Source of the DNA: Phycisphaerales bacterium
GTDB taxonomy: Bacteria > Planctomycetota > Phycisphaerae > Phycisphaerales > UBA1924
Length of the DNA stretch: 63,069 bases
Direction: 5' to 3'
Assembly: GCA_029260315.1 (NCBI GenBank)
Contig: JAJDDM010000122.1
Coordinates: 1-63,069, forward strand
The position numbers and the translations under genes were made by a program. The stretch's first letter is position 1; the number at the start of each line of letters is the position of its first letter. The notes beneath the pieces are model-generated. The model searched no databases and had not been told where the DNA came from. It saw nothing but the letters and a program-made list of their open reading frames with translations. This document shows positions 33,659 through 44,432 of the stretch, in pieces.

Positions 33659-36016
33659 GTGAGTGACCGACCGACGACCCGACGTGCCGAGCGACGCCAA
33701 GTCCAGGCGATCCTCGCGGCCTCGCTCGCGATCCTCTGCCCGATCGCGCTCGCGCAGGAGGATCCCGCCCCCGCGGAAGCGGAGCCGACGACGGTGCTGG
33801 CGTTCAAGAAGGTGACGGTGGAGGAGCTGATCCCGTTCATCGTGGAGGCGACGGGGCGGGTGGTCATGCCGCAGGATGACATTCTCTCCAAGCGGATCAC
33901 AGTGCTGAACGACCAGCCGATCCCGCGTTCGGAGGCGCTGGATCTGGTGCTGCTGGCGCTGCAGCAGAACGGGATCGCGGTCGTTGAATACGACGGGATC
34001 ATCACGCTGCGGGACATCACCGAGATCGTGCGCCAGGACGTGCCGGTGATCGGGCCGGATGCGTCGATTCTGGACCGGCGCGATCGCGGCACGATCGTCG
34101 AGAAGATCTTCTCGCTCTCCAACAGCTCGGCGGAGAATCTCGGCGAGATTCTCGAGGACGCGATCCCCGACTACGCAACGCTGACGGTCGACACCGAGTC
34201 CAACCAGATCGCGATCATCGGCAACATCGCGCTGCTCCAGCGGATGGAGCGGCTGATCACGAGCCTTGATCGGCCGAGCGCGGACGCCGTGCAGACCGAG
34301 ACGTATGTGCTGCGGTATGCCGACGCGGAGGACATTGCTGAGGCGATTGAGGAGTTGTACACCGCCGACGATTCTTCGAGTTCGCGCGGCAACAACACCC
34401 AGGACTTCCGCGGTCGCGGCGGCTTCCAGTTCGGTCAACAGCAAGAGCAAGGCGCAGGCACCCGCCAGTCCGAGCAGTTGCGCGTCAAGGCGAACACCCA
34501 GCAGAACTCGGTGACGGTGGTCGCCGAGCCGGATGTGCTGGAACAGATCCGCCAACAGATCGCCAGGCACTGGGACCAGCCGCTGCCCGAGGAGGCGGTC
34601 GTGCCCAAGATCTACGACCTGAAGAACTCCGACCCGATCAAGGTGCGGGATCTGCTCACGGAGATGTTCGGCGAGCCCAGCGAAACGGGCGACCAGGCTT
34701 CGCAGGGCGTCGGGCGGCTCGCCGGGCAGTTCAGCTTCGAGGCGATTCCCGAGAGTGGGCGGCTGGTCGTCGTTGCCAAGAGCCCGGACAACCTCGCGGT
34801 GATCGACCAGATCGTCAATGATCTCGACAAGCCGCAGACCGTGGGCCTGCCGTCGATCATCGAGCTGAAGCACGCGAGCGCCGAGGAGCTCGCCGAGCAG
34901 TTGAACACGCTGCTGGCGGAAGAGGGCACGATCGCGCAGTTGCCGCGGCAGGAGTCGGGGCTGAGCGACGACTCGGCGAGCGCGAGCCCGTTCAGTCAGA
35001 ACAACCAGAACCAGCAGCAGCAACAGCAGGCTCCGCAGCAGGACATCATCGGGTTCTGGTGGCAGCAGGCTCGCCCGCCGACGGACCGTCGGGGCAGCAG
35101 CAACCTCGTGGGGCAGATCCGCCTGGTGCCGGTGTGGCGGCAGAACGCGATCATGGTGCTCGCGCCGCCGGAATATCGCCAGAGCGTCGTGGATCTGATC
35201 GAGCAGTTGGACCAGCCGGGGCGTCAGGTGCTCGTCAGCGCGATCATCCTGGAGGTATCGCGCGAGGACGCGACGGATCTCGGCCTGCGGTGGAGCTCCA
35301 ACCCGATCAATCTCACGAATACGGAGAACGTCTTCAGCGTCGGTGCCGCGGCGACGGGGCAGGCGACCAACTTTCTCGGGTCGCTGTTCAACACGTCGGT
35401 TTTGGACGCCAATGCGAACCTGAATGTTGTTTTGCAGGCGCTGGCGCAGAAGACGAGTGTGAACATCCTCTCCGAGCCGCGGATCTTTACGAGCGACAAT
35501 CAGGAGGCCGAGTTCTTTGACGGGCAGGATATCGCCTTCCCCGTTTCGAGCACGACGACCAACGCGGGGCAGGTGCAGCAGCAGTTCGACTATCGCGCGG
35601 TGGGGCTGCAGCTCCGGGCGAGACCGCGGATCACGCCCAATCAGCAGGTCGATCTGCTGATCAACCTCGAGCTCAGCGCCATTCGCCCGGGCGATCTTGT
35701 GAACAATCTTATTGTGGTCGACCGGCGCGAGACGACAACCCAGCTCATCGTCCGGAGCGGGCAGACCGTTGTCATCAGCGGCATCTTCCGCAAGGAGGAC
35801 ACCGATATCCGGCGCAAGATCCCGCTGCTGGGCGATATCCCGCTGCTGGGGCTGCTGTTCACGAGCAAGGAGACCGTGCAGCTCGAGTCCGAGCTGCTGC
35901 TGTTCATCACGCCGCTGGTGGTGGACAACACCGAGGAGGCCGATGAGCTAAACGAGGAATATCGCGAGAAGCTCGACAGGATGCGCGGCGACTCAGACGG
36001 CACGGATATCTCGTGA
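33659..36016 (+). CDS. gspD: Type II secretion secretin GspD
   Basis: Outer-membrane secretin of 785 residues. GTG start at 33659, with gaagaggtaa just upstream. Signal peptide ends near IALAQ. Then come the N0 domain (about 40-120), N1-N3 domains (with YVLRYADAEDIAEAIEELYT, KIYDLKNSDPIKVRDLLTEMFG and IIELKHASAEELAEQLNTLL) and the secretin barrel (VLVSAIILEVSRED..., LSEPRIFTSDNQEAEFFDGQDIAFP, GIFRKEDTDIRRKIPLLGDIPLLGLLF). A Gln/Asn-rich insert lies before the barrel (about 440-460). No pilotin-binding S domain is obvious. Confidence 0.95.
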   Translation: MSDRPTTRRAERRQVQAILAASLAILCPIALAQEDPAPAEAEPTTVLAFKKVTVEELIPFIVEATGRVVMPQDDILSKRITVLNDQPIPRSEALDLVLLALQQNGIAVVEYDGIITLRDITEIVRQDVPVIGPDASILDRRDRGTIVEKIFSLSNSSAENLGEILEDAIPDYATLTVDTESNQIAIIGNIALLQRMERLITSLDRPSADAVQTETYVLRYADAEDIAEAIEELYTADDSSSSRGNNTQDFRGRGGFQFGQQQEQGAGTRQSEQLRVKANTQQNSVTVVAEPDVLEQIRQQIARHWDQPLPEEAVVPKIYDLKNSDPIKVRDLLTEMFGEPSETGDQASQGVGRLAGQFSFEAIPESGRLVVVAKSPDNLAVIDQIVNDLDKPQTVGLPSIIELKHASAEELAEQLNTLLAEEGTIAQLPRQESGLSDDSASASPFSQNNQNQQQQQQAPQQDIIGFWWQQARPPTDRRGSSNLVGQIRLVPVWRQNAIMVLAPPEYRQSVVDLIEQLDQPGRQVLVSAIILEVSREDATDLGLRWSSNPINLTNTENVFSVGAAATGQATNFLGSLFNTSVLDANANLNVVLQALAQKTSVNILSEPRIFTSDNQEAEFFDGQDIAFPVSSTTTNAGQVQQQFDYRAVGLQLRARPRITPNQQVDLLINLELSAIRPGDLVNNLIVVDRRETTTQLIVRSGQTVVISGIFRKEDTDIRRKIPLLGDIPLLGLLFTSKETVQLESELLLFITPLVVDNTEEADELNEEYREKLDRMRGDSDGTDIS

Positions 36017-37263
36017 TGGGCGCGGCCCCGAACGCTGTCGCGCGCCCCGGGCCTCGCTCGATCGCGCTCGCGCCTGTGTTCGTTGCGCTCGCGCTGGGCG
36101 GCTGCGTCACCGAAACGATCGGGCCCTCGCGCCCACGCGGCGGCAGCGCGAGCGGGTCGTCGGCGAGTGGGGGAGCGCCGCTGGCCTCGCCCGTGCTCGA
36201 CGCATCGTTCAGCTCGCGCGTGCAGTTCGCCATCGAGCCGCTCGGCGTCGTGCCGTTCGATGGGCAGGTCTTGCCTCGGATCAGCCCGGACGGGCGATTT
36301 CTCGCGACACAGATCGGTCGTGCGCCGACGTGGGAGACGCTGCTCGCCCAACCCGGGGCGCAGATCAGTGAGACCTCGATCACTATCTACTCCCTCGCGG
36401 GGGAGGCGATCGAGCGGGTCTCGGACCCCGGCGAGGAGACGCTCGGACTGCTGCTCGGGCGGTCCACGACGAATGAGGGCGTGCTGGTTGAATCGCCCAG
36501 GCCCGACGGGTCGCGCTGGATCGGCGTGCTGCCCTGGCTGAGTGCCGAGCCGCGCTGGCTCGTGCAGAACGCGGATGTCAATGCGCACGCGATCGCCCGC
36601 GCGGGCGGGGGGATCGTCTTTGTTCGGCGGGAGGTGGATGATCGGCGGGCCTCGCTCATCGTTCGCACGAGCGAGGGCGTCGAGAGCGCATGGTACGACG
36701 ACGCGATCGAGCCGTTGTTTCCGCTGCCGTGCGAAGACAAGGAGATCGCCGCGTTTCTCGCGCGCACGGGGGCGGGGCTGGAGGTCGTCTCGGTGCGGGT
36801 GCGCTCGAACGAGGACCGTCCGTCGTTCGGGACGATCCTCGCGCGGGCCCGACTCGCGCCCGAGGCGACCGACCTCGCGGCGTACCAGTCCGCCATCACG
36901 GCCCAGAGCCACGCATCGGAGACCTTGGGCGGTGTGCGGATCGCGCTGTTCCATCCCGCCGCGGGGCGCGTGGCGATCTTCGATCCATCCACGGCGAGGA
37001 TTCGCGCGCTCGGTGAGGGTTCGATCGGCGCGACGCCCGCGCCCTCGGGCTTTCTGGTCGCGACCGCTGAGGACCTGCGGTACGTCCCCGAGGCGGCGAT
37101 CGACGCGCCCGCCGCGCGTCGCGCGAGGATGTCGGCGCGCGTCTGGGATCGCCCGGCGATCGCCCACGCGACGCTGCATGGCGGGCCGTTCGTCGTGCTG
37201 AGCCCGTCGCCGACGGCGGGAGAGATTCAGGTGTTTCGGCTGCGGTTCGATGTGCCGGGGTGA
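36016..37263 (+). CDS. Predicted lipoprotein, possibly a beta-propeller
   Basis: Protein of about 415 residues starting at the ATG that overlaps the gspD stop (TGATG); a GTG three bases upstream is also possible. N-terminal signal with lipobox ALGGC (Cys30 from the ATG), then a Ser/Gly-rich linker. The body has repeating strand-like units (LPRISPDGRFLATQIG, TSITIYSLAGEAIERVSDPGEE, WIGVLPWLSAEPRWLVQ) resembling WD/TolB-type propeller blades. Last gene of the T2SS operon, so possibly a secretion accessory or pilotin-like factor; its function is unknown. Confidence 0.6.
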   Translation: MGAAPNAVARPGPRSIALAPVFVALALGGCVTETIGPSRPRGGSASGSSASGGAPLASPVLDASFSSRVQFAIEPLGVVPFDGQVLPRISPDGRFLATQIGRAPTWETLLAQPGAQISETSITIYSLAGEAIERVSDPGEETLGLLLGRSTTNEGVLVESPRPDGSRWIGVLPWLSAEPRWLVQNADVNAHAIARAGGGIVFVRREVDDRRASLIVRTSEGVESAWYDDAIEPLFPLPCEDKEIAAFLARTGAGLEVVSVRVRSNEDRPSFGTILARARLAPEATDLAAYQSAITAQSHASETLGGVRIALFHPAAGRVAIFDPSTARIRALGEGSIGATPAPSGFLVATAEDLRYVPEAAIDAPAARRARMSARVWDRPAIAHATLHGGPFVVLSPSPTAGEIQVFRLRFDVPG

Positions 37264-37322
37264 ATCGGAAGCCGCTTGTGATCGTTGGGCGATTTCTTCC
37301 TTGGGCCTATCCCCAGAAATTT

Positions 37323-37356
37323 GATTCACCAAAGAGGCACAGAGGGCACAGAGAGG
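37323..37356 (+). repeat. TTEARRHG-type dispersed repeat, copy 3
   Basis: gattcaccaaagaggcacag-agggcacagagagg, between the end of the T2SS operon and the next gene. The tail after it (ggctctgtggtgatctcgttcac) carries the reverse-oriented half, so this copy is close to a hairpin. Confidence 0.7.
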
Positions 37357-37419
37357 ATCCTTTGGAGTTCAGGCTCTGTGGTGATCTCGTTCACAAGAGT
37401 CTTGGGATAACTGCTACAG

Positions 37420-39003
37420 TTGCGTGTGCGTACCCGCGATCAATCGAATGATGTCACGCCTGCTCGCGGGCGGCGTCGATGGGTGTTGTGGGTGCTCGGC
37501 GCGGGCGCGTTTCTTATCCCGCTCGCAGCATGGGGACTGCTGATGGTGTGGCGGAGCACGGATCTTCGCCCTGGTACCCCGGATGTCTACTACGCACAAG
37601 GGTTAGAGCGTCGGGACGAGTTGCTGGGCGACGCCGCGGGCGAGCCGAATCGCTGGGATGAGCTTGTCGCAATTGCACAGGAACTTGATCAGATCGCGAT
37701 CTCGGTGAGGAACAGCGCCGGCAAGTTTGACCAGGGTTATGTCGATTGGACCGTGCTTCAGCATCCCGCGTTTGACATAGCTTATTACCTGACCGATCCC
37801 TATCCGCCGGAGGACTTAGGGGAGTATGGAGAGTACGCGACGATGCACGAGCACGCGGTCGCGCTCACTCGCCTCGCCTCGGAGAAGGCCGAGCTCGCGT
37901 CGATCGAGGAGCGACTCGTGGCGCTCGTCGGCGCGCCGCACGTCGTGCGTGAGAACCCTTTCGTGATAGAGCTCGACGATCCCGGCCCGATCCGATCACT
38001 CGCGAGGTACCTATCGGCGCTCGCCGTGACGCGTGCCCGCAAGGGTGACCTGGAGGGCGCGATCCGGGCGATCGACGCCGTGTTCTGGCTCGGGACGACA
38101 ACCGCCGCATCGGGCGTTGTGATCGACTACCTCTCGGGGGAGGCGATCGTGCGGAGGGCCGTTCGTGACACGGCGACTATCGCCCGAGAAGGAGTTGGTA
38201 TTCGTCAAGAGGAGATTCTGCGCGTCGTCGAGAGGCACCGACGCCGCGATGCCGCCTTGCTTACGATCGAGATGGAGCGGTACCACGTTTGGGCGCAACT
38301 CTGCCCGTTGTATTCGGACGACGGCGATGGCGATGGGCGAATCATCGCCTCAGAGGGGAGTCGGAGCTTTCTGGGGAGGCTGAAGAATCTCCGCGCGGGG
38401 CGCTTCCCGAGGAAGGCGGAGGTGTTCGGGCTCATCAACGACTACTACGACGATCTTCTCGCCGCCGCGCACGCACCTGCTGGCGACCGATTGGCGCGTC
38501 TCCGTTCGTTCGCGCGACCCACCATGACTATCACGTCATTCGACATCGCCATTGTCAATCAGACGATGCCCACGATGGTGCTCTTCGACGCATTACACGA
38601 AGAACGGATGGTCCTGCTCAAGGTGTACATCGCGATCGAGGAGTATCGCCGCGAGCGCGGCACGCCGCCTCCGAATCTCGGGGCCCTGACCCCAGACTTC
38701 CTGAGCGCTGTGCCAAGCAGTCCCTTCGCCGGCGCGGGCGGGATCCACTACGAGCTGGAACCGGTGGTCAACGGTGGATTCTGGCTGTGGGGCGTCGGCG
38801 TCGACAGCGTGGACAACAGGGGATACGCAGGCACCGGGGGATCGGGCTTATGGCCCGGGGAAGACCAGATCTTTTGGCCGGAGAATGCATTGGAATACCA
38901 GTCACGGGGTGTTTTGCCGCCAGGTGCGGCGTACGCGAGCCCTGTGGAAGAACATGCGACGCCGGCGGACGATTCGGTTTATCACGGACCACCCGCCGGC
39001 TGA
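37420..39003 (+). CDS. Membrane-anchored protein of unknown function
   Basis: Protein of about 527 residues, not recognised. A basic N-terminus (RGRRRW) leads into one transmembrane helix (VLWVLGAGAFLIPLAAWGLLMVW), and the remaining ~480 residues should be extracytoplasmic and mainly helical. The C-terminal segment (YRRERGTPPPNLGALTPDFLSAVPSSPFAG...GVGVDSVDN) is a motif I associate with exported planctomycete proteins. No ATG precedes the helix; the start is TTG at 37420 or GTG at 37426. Codon use is mixed. Confidence 0.65.
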   Translation: MRVRTRDQSNDVTPARGRRRWVLWVLGAGAFLIPLAAWGLLMVWRSTDLRPGTPDVYYAQGLERRDELLGDAAGEPNRWDELVAIAQELDQIAISVRNSAGKFDQGYVDWTVLQHPAFDIAYYLTDPYPPEDLGEYGEYATMHEHAVALTRLASEKAELASIEERLVALVGAPHVVRENPFVIELDDPGPIRSLARYLSALAVTRARKGDLEGAIRAIDAVFWLGTTTAASGVVIDYLSGEAIVRRAVRDTATIAREGVGIRQEEILRVVERHRRRDAALLTIEMERYHVWAQLCPLYSDDGDGDGRIIASEGSRSFLGRLKNLRAGRFPRKAEVFGLINDYYDDLLAAAHAPAGDRLARLRSFARPTMTITSFDIAIVNQTMPTMVLFDALHEERMVLLKVYIAIEEYRRERGTPPPNLGALTPDFLSAVPSSPFAGAGGIHYELEPVVNGGFWLWGVGVDSVDNRGYAGTGGSGLWPGEDQIFWPENALEYQSRGVLPPGAAYASPVEEHATPADDSVYHGPPAG

Positions 39004-39062
39004 CCCACCATCCCGATCTCCGCCGTCGCCCCATACAATGCGACCATCCCCAGGAGGCACCC

Positions 39063-40895
<1,833 letters not shown>

Positions 40896-40898
40896 TGC

Positions 40899-41405
40899 GT
40901 GGACTCACTGACATGCTCAATCTGTGGCTACTCGCTTACCAGTCTCGCTGAAGAACTTGCTTGTCCTGAGTGTGGCAGCCCGCCCAAGGTGAGATACGCA
41001 GCCTCGTACAGCCAATCTGCGTTGCGCCGGCTGACGGTCTGGAGCATCTTGCTTGTGATACCGAGTGCGGGGTTCTGGCTCGTGACAGTGGCCGGCTGGC
41101 TGATCGCCCATCTGGTGATTGGAATAGCAAACCCAGGCGGTGTTCAAGACGGCGTGTTCCCTTCCCTAGACGTGCTGGGCGGCGTCACATCGCTGCTTTT
41201 ATTGCCGTCGCTTCTTTGCTCGATAGCGGCCCTGCCTTTGTTAGCATACACAGTTGCGTGGATTGCGAAGAGAGGCCGGAAGGCAAACCGGCACCGCCTT
41301 GTGCTCATCGTGGCGATGCTTTCCATACCCATTGCGGTGCACACTCTGGCCTTTATCCGGCCGAACGGGACGCCCTTGGCGATCTTCGACTGGATACCGG
41401 ATTAA
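40899..41405 (+). CDS. Zinc-ribbon membrane protein (first cassette)
   Basis: Protein of 168 residues: N-terminal Cys4 ribbon (CSICGYSL...CPECGSPP, residues about 6-27) and three to four membrane helices. Start is a GTG at 40899, four bases after the mutase stop codon. Codon use is markedly less GC-biased than the mutase. Function unknown; the same header type occurs at 1481. It occupies the interval between mutase 3'-end copies 1 and 2, which suggests it was inserted as cargo. Confidence 0.65.
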   Translation: MDSLTCSICGYSLTSLAEELACPECGSPPKVRYAASYSQSALRRLTVWSILLVIPSAGFWLVTVAGWLIAHLVIGIANPGGVQDGVFPSLDVLGGVTSLLLLPSLLCSIAALPLLAYTVAWIAKRGRKANRHRLVLIVAMLSIPIAVHTLAFIRPNGTPLAIFDWIPD

Positions 41406-41469
41406 GCATTGTCATACCGTTTTGTACGGTAACAGTATGTTATAAGTAAGATGAATTCAGGAGTCGCCC

Positions 41470-41715
41470 ATGGAAATCGCCCAACCTAGAGAACTGAAGA
41501 AAGCCGAGCCGTTCCAAGTCCGGCCGGTGGACGGTCGGCCGTGTGACGTGGTTCATCCGGCGCTCTGCTTCCCGGACAGCATATGGCACTCGTTCTACTC
41601 GGGCCTCGGCCTAGACCCGCACAACGTCCTGCCGGCGCTGATCCACGGGGCACTCGTCGGCTGCACGATGGGCGAGATGACCCGCGCGATGACGGATGTG
41701 TACGGAAAAGTATAG
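41470..41715 (+). CDS. Chimeric small ORF ending in a duplicated mutase C-terminus
   Basis: Reading frame of 81 codons with a good ribosome site (caggag, 41457-41462) and ATG at 41470. The first ~45 residues (MEIAQPRELKKAEPFQVRP...) are not recognised. The last 36 (LGLDPHNVLPALIHGALVGCTMGEMTRAMTDVYGK) repeat the mutase C-terminal helix. Differences from copy 1 are mostly at third codon positions, so this end has evolved under protein-level constraint or came from another mutase allele. It may be translated, or be the relic of a displaced mutase end. Confidence 0.5.
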   Translation: MEIAQPRELKKAEPFQVRPVDGRPCDVVHPALCFPDSIWHSFYSGLGLDPHNVLPALIHGALVGCTMGEMTRAMTDVYGKV

Positions 41716-41729
41716 CGGGGGACCGGGTG
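41601..41729 (+). repeat. Mutase 3'-end repeat, copy 2
   Basis: Aligns with copy 1 from cctcgg(g/c)ct through tatagcgggggaccgg. It is well conserved in protein terms, with many synonymous differences at DNA level. The next gene starts inside its tail. Confidence 0.85.
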
Positions 41730-42227
41730 GTGAACGAGGCTCCATCTGACCCTGGTTGGATGAATCTAATATGGCACGCCTACATGGAACTCACCGAAGT
41801 CTCTACTGTGGAAGAGTGGGAGCGCTGTCTCGCACGCTTCCCGTCTGCGGTTCGCAACCTCATCCTATGCGGATTCTGCATCGGCAGTACATGCAACGGC
41901 GGATTCCACTGCTACCTTGCCACTGATGCCGGCAATATGGCTCCTGAGACGGTCAGTTCGTTCCGGGCGATTGGTGCCCGTCGCACCGCGGACCTCCTTG
42001 ACGAGGTAATATCGTTCTTTGGTGCGCCATTTCCACGAGATTCCGACGCCAGAGAGCAACTGCTCATGGCCGATAGTGCGCCGGAGTTCGAGCGACAGGA
42101 CGCCGAGTTTTACGAGTTGATGGACGATCCCCTACAAGATAGCAAGAGTCTTGACGAAATCATGGACGAGTACGCCTATGCTCACGTCAAGTGGGGTGAG
42201 TATTCTCCGAATCAAGAAGACCATTGA
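41727..42227 (+). CDS. DUF4375-like protein (second cassette)
   Basis: Protein of about 166 residues with start GTG at 41727 or 41730, inside the tail of mutase-end copy 2. The central part (STCNGGFHCYLATDAGNMAPETVSSFRAIGARRTADLLDEVISFFG) matches the DUF4375/DMP19-like pattern (NGGF...A..IGA...). Such domains are reported in immunity proteins of polymorphic toxin loci, so an immunity or decoy role is possible; no toxin is seen here. Codon use is low-GC for this genome. The assignment is by motif memory only. Confidence 0.55.
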   Translation: MVNEAPSDPGWMNLIWHAYMELTEVSTVEEWERCLARFPSAVRNLILCGFCIGSTCNGGFHCYLATDAGNMAPETVSSFRAIGARRTADLLDEVISFFGAPFPRDSDAREQLLMADSAPEFERQDAEFYELMDDPLQDSKSLDEIMDEYAYAHVKWGEYSPNQEDH

Positions 42228-42251
42228 CAAAGCAAGTCGTCATAGCCGACG

Positions 42252-42343
42252 ATGTTCTACAGCACCCTGGCGGGTGGCACCATGGGAAATACGACGCAGG
42301 CGATGTCGGAGGTAAATGGAGGGTTTAGCGGGGGCCGGAGTAG
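42252..42343 (+). repeat. Mutase 3'-end repeat, copy 3 (degenerate)
   Basis: Encodes, from the ATG at 42252, LAGGTMGNTTQAMSEVNGGFSGGRSR, which aligns with the mutase end VGCTMGEMTQAMADVYGRYSGGPEW. The tail tttagcgggggccggagt matches copies 1 and 2 (tatagcgggggaccgg). It is more decayed than copy 2. Confidence 0.75.
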
Positions 42344-42387
42344 AATGCGGCGCGTAGACCATCTGTTGTTTTCAGTGGGAGCGAGCG

Positions 42388-43455
42388 TTGGGAATATACA
42401 AAATAACTAGCAATAGGATTGATGCGCTCTCAAGAACTACGTTTCGCGATGCGAACATTAAAGAGAGAACTGATCTACAGCGACTTCTTCGTGATCGGAT
42501 TGAGGCAATCGCACCAGGGTGTATGGTTATTGCCGAGGAGTTCGGCGAGTGGGATGAGTCTCGTCGGCGGATTGATCTTCTAGCGATTGACACAGAAGCA
42601 AATCTGGTCGTCATCGAGCTCAAACGCACCGAGGATGGCGGCCACATGGACCTGCAGGCCATCCGATACGCTGCGATGGTTTCAACGATGACGTTCCAGC
42701 AGGCCGTCGAGGCCTATCGGTGCCATCTCGACTCGCAGCAGCGGGATGAAGATCCCGAGGCCGCAATCCTGCTGCATCTTGGATGGGATGAGCCCGATGA
42801 GGAGGCGTTCGCTCAGGATGTTCGGATCGTTCTCGCATCCGCCCAGTTCTCCCGCGAACTGACGACCGCGGTTCTTTGGCTCAACGAGCGAGGCCTCGAT
42901 GTCCGTTGCGTTCGGCTCATCCCGTACGCCGACGGAGACGGGGTCTTGCTCGATGTCCAGCACCTGATCCCGCTCCCGGAGGCCGCAGATTACCAGGAAC
43001 GTGTCCGCGAGAAAGCCCAAAGGAAGCGTGAATCGCGGCGATCCAGCCGTGATTATGCGAAGTACGATGTCACGATCGACGGAGCCACGCTGACAGCGCT
43101 GGCGAAGCGCGAGGCCGTGTTTCGGGTCGTGAAACATCTTTGTGCTCAGGGTGTCAGTCCGGACGACATCTGCGGCCGCGTCACACGTCGCAAGGCGAAC
43201 GCCTTCAGGTCTGTTGAGGGCACAGTGAACGACGAGTCGGAGTTTCTTGCCCGGATCGTTGCCGAGGAACGCGATCTCGGACGCAAGTTCGACCCGTCGC
43301 GATGGTATGTGGGCGATGAAGAACGGATCGAGGCTGACGGAAGAACATATGTCCTGACCAACCAATGGGGCGGGCGGGCTTTGGAGTGGATTGAGCAGGT
43401 GTTGGCGGCATTTCCTAGTTACAAGGTTTCAATCCAACGTTCGGACTTGGAATAG
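42388..43455 (+). CDS. PD-(D/E)xK nuclease-like protein (third cassette)
   Basis: Protein of 355 residues with start TTG at 42388, 45 bp after mutase-end copy 3. The N-terminal domain contains RRIDLLAIDTEANLVVIELKRTEDGGHMDLQAIRYAAMVS, the D...ExK core of a PD-(D/E)xK fold (NucS/RecB-like), then LQAIRYA as the fourth motif. The remainder (about 190-355) is unassigned and includes a long basic linker. Possible roles are DNA repair or defence. The 5' end has low-GC codons (ATA, AAT), which points to acquisition. Confidence 0.65.
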   Translation: MGIYKITSNRIDALSRTTFRDANIKERTDLQRLLRDRIEAIAPGCMVIAEEFGEWDESRRRIDLLAIDTEANLVVIELKRTEDGGHMDLQAIRYAAMVSTMTFQQAVEAYRCHLDSQQRDEDPEAAILLHLGWDEPDEEAFAQDVRIVLASAQFSRELTTAVLWLNERGLDVRCVRLIPYADGDGVLLDVQHLIPLPEAADYQERVREKAQRKRESRRSSRDYAKYDVTIDGATLTALAKREAVFRVVKHLCAQGVSPDDICGRVTRRKANAFRSVEGTVNDESEFLARIVAEERDLGRKFDPSRWYVGDEERIEADGRTYVLTNQWGGRALEWIEQVLAAFPSYKVSIQRSDLE

Positions 43456-43476
43456 CTGGTGAGTGTGGCCTATGAG

Positions 43477-44199
43477 TCACGGCGATTGCTCAACGTGCAG
43501 TGGCAAGAAATTGGTCATCGCCGCGTCCACTCGGCTCTTGGCCTCTCGCCGCGACTTTGCAAACAAGAACCCATAGCCCTCCACCGCCGCCGGCTCTGCC
43601 AGCATTCGCACCGCCCGCCCGACGACCAGTTCCCTCGCCTCGACCTCATCGATGAGATACGCGTCGATCTCCCCGGCGAGCAGGGCGTTGATCGCGGCGT
43701 TGCTGGTCGCGAAGTCTCGCACCTCGTCGGCGGCGAGTTCCTGGGCGATGGTCGCCGAGGTCGTGCCGGCGGGCGCGCCGACCGTGCGCGAGGCGATGTC
43801 CCTGGGGACCTTGATCCGATCGTCGTCCTCGCGGACGATCACCGAGATCCCCGTCTCGAAGTAGGGCCGCGTGAAGAGGTATCGGCGTTTGCGGTCGGCG
43901 GTGATGCTGACGGTCGAGGCGATCGCGTCGGCCCTGCCGTCGTCGACCATGCGGAACAGCTCGGAGAACTCCGGCTCGACGAGGAACTCGACCTCGTAGC
44001 CCGCCTTGTTCGCCGCGGCCCGGAAGAGGTCGATATCCAGGCCGACCAGCTCGCCTTGTTCGTTGCGTGAGTTGAACGGCGGGAACCCGGCCTCGGTCGC
44101 GACGCGCAGCGTGCCGAAGCGTCCCGGCTCGGGGTTCTTCGTCGCGACGGCGCAGGCAGCCATCGGCACCAGGCACAGAACGAGCCAGATCATCCGCAT
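43477..44199 (-). CDS. Extracellular solute-binding lipoprotein (family 3, amino-acid type)
   Basis: Protein of 240 residues of the periplasmic binding protein family 3 (PAAT). N-terminal lipobox (LVPMAAC), then LRVATEAGFPPFNSRNEQGELVGLDIDLFRAAANKAGYEVEF, the RADAIASTVSITADRKRRYLFTRPYF hinge region, and GEIDAYLIDEVEARELV. It should deliver an amino acid or related solute to an ABC permease, none of which is nearby, so it may be an orphan or signalling receptor. ATG 44199 was chosen because it opens the signal peptide and follows aaaggga; the longer frame upstream is repeat-derived. Confidence 0.88.
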   Translation of the reverse strand: MRMIWLVLCLVPMAACAVATKNPEPGRFGTLRVATEAGFPPFNSRNEQGELVGLDIDLFRAAANKAGYEVEFLVEPEFSELFRMVDDGRADAIASTVSITADRKRRYLFTRPYFETGISVIVREDDDRIKVPRDIASRTVGAPAGTTSATIAQELAADEVRDFATSNAAINALLAGEIDAYLIDEVEARELVVGRAVRMLAEPAAVEGYGFLFAKSRREAKSRVDAAMTNFLPLHVEQSP

Positions 44200-44260
44200 C
44201 CAAGTCCCTTTCGCGCGGCACACAATCCGCTTCTCACTCTGCGCACACAGGCCGGAGGAG

Positions 44261-44430
44261 ATGAACCACGGAGTGACACGGAGTTGCACGGAGTCAGAGA
44301 ATAATGGAGTGAACATGTTCAGAGCCATCTCCGCTTCGCGCATTCAGTCCTCAATCCGATCTTCCCCACTCCGTGTCACTCCGTGCAACTCCGTGGTGAA
44401 TCTCTTCTCTGTGCCCTCTGTGGTGAGTCT
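44261..44430. repeat. TTEARRHG-type repeat, inverted pair (copies 4 and 5)
   Basis: gaaccacggagtgacacggagttgcacggagtc (44263-44295) faces cactccgtgtcactccgtgcaactccgtggtgaa (about 44367-44400), a near-perfect long inverted repeat with ~70 bp between. A third run ctctgtgccctctgtggtga follows to 44425. It lies between the starts and stops of two minus-strand genes. Confidence 0.8.
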
Positions 44431-44432
44431 TC

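Noticed and set aside
37264..37419. Continuation of the T2SS operon into the gene at 37420
   Set aside because: A gap of about 155 bp containing a dispersed repeat separates them. Overlapping stop-start coupling ends at 37263, so cotranscription is not supported.
38930..39062. Cobalamin riboswitch upstream of the mutase
   Set aside because: The leader between 39003 and 39063 is too short and lacks a recognisable B12-box. The same is true of the region before 46539.
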